Assembly: GCA_022824025.1 (NCBI GenBank)
Contig: JAJEBF010000023.1
Span: 1 to 64,000 of the forward strand
Length of the DNA stretch: 64,000 nt
From: Caldilineaceae bacterium
GTDB lineage: Bacteria; Chloroflexota; Anaerolineae; Caldilineales; Caldilineaceae
Direction: 5' to 3'
Each line of letters starts with the position of its first letter. Within the stretch, counting starts at the first letter, position 1. The notes under the pieces are model-generated. The model was not told the origin of the DNA and made no database searches. It saw nothing but the letters and a program-made list of their open reading frames with translations. The position numbers and the translations under genes were made by a program. Of the stretch, positions 62,158 through 64,000 are shown piece by piece.

Positions 62158-64000
62158 TTGACGGTATATACTCGACTGCACTGGGGAAAGGCGGACAAGC
62201 AGGACCCGCCGCGGATTCATCTGTTGGAGCACCATCTTGCCGATGTGGCGGCCTGCTTTGAGGCGCTGCTGGCGCAGCCGACGATCCGCAAGCGTCTGGC
62301 GCGGGCGGGTGGCCTGTGCGACCTGGACGGGACGACCGTGGCCCGGCTGTGCGTTCTGGTGGCGCTGCATGACATCGGCAAAGTGAACGTTGGCTTTCAG
62401 ACGCAAATTTGGCGGACGGAGGATTTGAAAAACAGGCGCAAGATCCGTCGGGCCGGGCACACCCTGGATCTGGCTCCCGTCTTGACGGGCGCGGACGGGC
62501 AGACGGCGCAGTGGTTCTTCCCCGCATTGGGCTGGGATGAACTGTTAGGCTGGGACGACTGCGGCGGAGTGAGTGTCAGCGCGCTTTTCGTTGCGGCGCT
62601 CTCGCACCACGGGCTGCCGCTTGACTTGGGGTTGCGTCAGCCCAACCCGGTGATCTGGCGTCCGTTTGGCGGGCTGGACCCACAGCGGTGTGTGGAGAGG
62701 GTAGGCCGGCAGGTGCGAGAGTGGTTTCCCGCAGCGTTTTCGCCGGATGGTCCGCCTCTGCCCTCGGCAGCCGAGTTTCAGCACACGTTTCTGGGGTTAT
62801 GCACACTAGCCGACTGGATCGGCTCTGATGAGAACCGGTTTCCGTTCCATGAGGAGCCGCGGGACGACTACATCAGCGTGGCGCGCGCCAGCGCGGGAGA
62901 GGCGGTCAGGGAGATTGGCCTCGACATTGGCAGACAGCGGAAGGCGTTCCGTGGCGCGCCTGAGTTCGGGCGGCTATTTGAATTGGCGGGCGCGCCGCCG
63001 CCAAACTCAGTGCAGAAGCAGGCCGCGCTGGAGACGCCGCTGAACGAACGTCTGGCAATTGTCGAATCCGAGACGGGATCCGGAAAGACTGAAGCCGCAC
63101 TGTGGCGTTTTGCCCGCATGTATGAAGCCGGGCTGGTAGACGGAATCTACTTTGCTTTGCCCACCCGTTCCGCGGCCAGACAGATATACGAACGGGTCAG
63201 GGATTTTGCAGCTCGTCTGTTTTCCGCCAGTCTGGGGCCAGAGCCGCTACTGGCGGTGCCGGGCTATCTGCAGGTCGGCGACGCCGGCGGCCAGCTTCTG
63301 CACAACTATGAAGTCTGGTGGGATGACCACCCGGACGATGCGACCCGCGCGCGCCGCTGGGCCGCGGAGCGCGCGAAGCGGTTCCTGGCCGCGCAGATCG
63401 CCGTCGGGACTGTGGATCAGGCGATGATGGCGGCGTTGAAAGTGAAGCACTCTCACATGCGCGCCGTTTGCCTGTCTCGAAACCTGCTGGTGGTGGACGA
63501 AGTCCATGCGTCTGACCCGTATATGGGGGCGATACTGGCGGATCTGCTGGACGCGCATGGCAAGGTGGGGGGCTATGCGCTGCTGATGTCGGCGACCTTG
63601 GGCTCGGCCGCACGGCGTCGCTGGCTGTTGGGCAGAAAGGGAGCCAGCGCCGGGGCGTGTTCGCTGCAGAGCGCCATTGAGACGCCCTATCCCGCCGTCA
63701 GCACAGTGTCCCATGGAGGCGAAGAGATTGTCGGCGTAGCGGGAACGGGAAGAGCTAAGACGGTCCGGATTGTATCGACTCCCGACATGACTGAATTTGC
63801 CCAGGTCGCGGACCGTGCCCTGCAAGCGGCGCGAGCCGGCGCGAAGGTCTTGGTCATTCGAAACACCGTCGACTTCGCGATTCGCACACAGCAGGCGCTG
63901 GAGGAGGCGGCGGAGGCGACCGAAGCGCAACATCTACTGTTTTCGCTCGACGGCAGGTTGACGCTGCATCACGGAAGGTTTGCCGCCGGAGACCGTCAGA
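62158..64000 (+). CDS. cas3: CRISPR-associated helicase/nuclease Cas3 (5' part)
   Basis: The frame is open from 62137 to the right edge, ~614 residues visible. I place the start at TTG 62158 behind GAGGG. The beginning, LHWGKADKQDPPRIHLLEHH, is typical of Cas3. N-terminal HD nuclease: LLEHHLADV, VALHDIGKVN and ALSHHG. Helicase part: Walker A ESETGSGKTEAALW, YFALPTRSAARQIYERV (Ia), LLVVDEVHASD (DEVH) and LLMSATLGS (III). Cas3 unwinds and degrades target DNA recruited by Cascade. The subtype cannot be read from this end; other cas genes must lie beyond 64000. Its codons end in G as often as C, unlike the housekeeping genes, suggesting horizontal origin. Confidence 0.92.
   Translation, partial: MTVYTRLHWGKADKQDPPRIHLLEHHLADVAACFEALLAQPTIRKRLARAGGLCDLDGTTVARLCVLVALHDIGKVNVGFQTQIWRTEDLKNRRKIRRAGHTLDLAPVLTGADGQTAQWFFPALGWDELLGWDDCGGVSVSALFVAALSHHGLPLDLGLRQPNPVIWRPFGGLDPQRCVERVGRQVREWFPAAFSPDGPPLPSAAEFQHTFLGLCTLADWIGSDENRFPFHEEPRDDYISVARASAGEAVREIGLDIGRQRKAFRGAPEFGRLFELAGAPPPNSVQKQAALETPLNERLAIVESETGSGKTEAALWRFARMYEAGLVDGIYFALPTRSAARQIYERVRDFAARLFSASLGPEPLLAVPGYLQVGDAGGQLLHNYEVWWDDHPDDATRARRWAAERAKRFLAAQIAVGTVDQAMMAALKVKHSHMRAVCLSRNLLVVDEVHASDPYMGAILADLLDAHGKVGGYALLMSATLGSAARRRWLLGRKGASAGACSLQSAIETPYPAVSTVSHGGEEIVGVAGTGRAKTVRIVSTPDMTEFAQVADRALQAARAGAKVLVIRNTVDFAIRTQQALEEAAEATEAQHLLFSLDGRLTLHHGRFAAGDRQ

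Overview
The window comes from a GC-rich bacterium. No marker settles the phylum, but several traits together suggest Chloroflexota (Anaerolineae/Caldilinea-like): long Thr-Pro linkers with SH3-like repeat surface proteins, many LivK-type lipoproteins, a Ycf45/R3H ATPase, a sucrase/ferredoxin-like protein, YfhO/GT39-type membrane glycosyltransferases and intergenic heptamer repeats. This placement is inference.

Layout. (1) 1-12.2 kb: a tandem array of four paralogous secreted SH3b-repeat proteins on the + strand (the first cut by the window edge, followed by a decayed copy of its own C-terminus), each with its own hairpin terminator; two share an upstream element around GGAACATTCC. (2) 12.3-15.4 kb, - strand: a Phd/VapC toxin-antitoxin locus with two antitoxin copies and one toxin, an APH-like kinase and RNase HI. 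(3) 15.7-27.7 kb: two pairs of LivK-like lipoproteins on the - strand without any permease genes; between the pairs lie a MarR regulator, a DUF1801 protein, three tRNA-Ala genes, four VOC/glyoxalase-fold proteins and a zinc-ribbon GT39 membrane protein. One LivK copy has lost its 3' end at a dispersed repeat. (4) 28-39.3 kb: an accessory, defence-like island holding HigB with a HigA-ImmA fusion behind a consensus sigma-70 promoter, an AT-richer segment with a decayed HNH gene and an unclassified reverse transcriptase of the abortive-infection/DRT type, a protein with a HEPN-like RNNVVH motif coupled to a PIN toxin, a zinc-ribbon/SH3b/HEXXH metalloprotease, and a two-gene operon (DUF4365 plus an unrecognised protein) bracketed by ~77-bp direct repeats. 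Three separate remnants resembling the start of hsdR (type I restriction) mark the junctions. (5) 39.7-42.3 kb: two paralogous secreted HNH nucleases with C-terminal Excalibur domains. (6) 42.6-61.4 kb: mainly housekeeping genes: GNAT, Ycf45-like ATPase, tmk, a giant YfhO-GT39 fusion with a C8 frameshift, a cyclic-di-AMP receptor-like protein, FmdB, gmk, rhomboid, an HdrD-like Fe-S oxidoreductase, MFS, sucrase/ferredoxin-like, an Fe(III)-binding lipoprotein and Mrp. (7) 62.16 kb to the right edge: the 5' part of cas3 (HD plus helicase), so a type I CRISPR-Cas locus starts here and continues outside the window. No CRISPR array is visible.

The best candidates for something undescribed are the DUF4365 operon between direct repeats (36.9-39.3 kb), the reverse transcriptase with its upstream non-coding segment (29.9-32.1 kb), and the HEPN-like/PIN coupled pair (33.0-34.8 kb).
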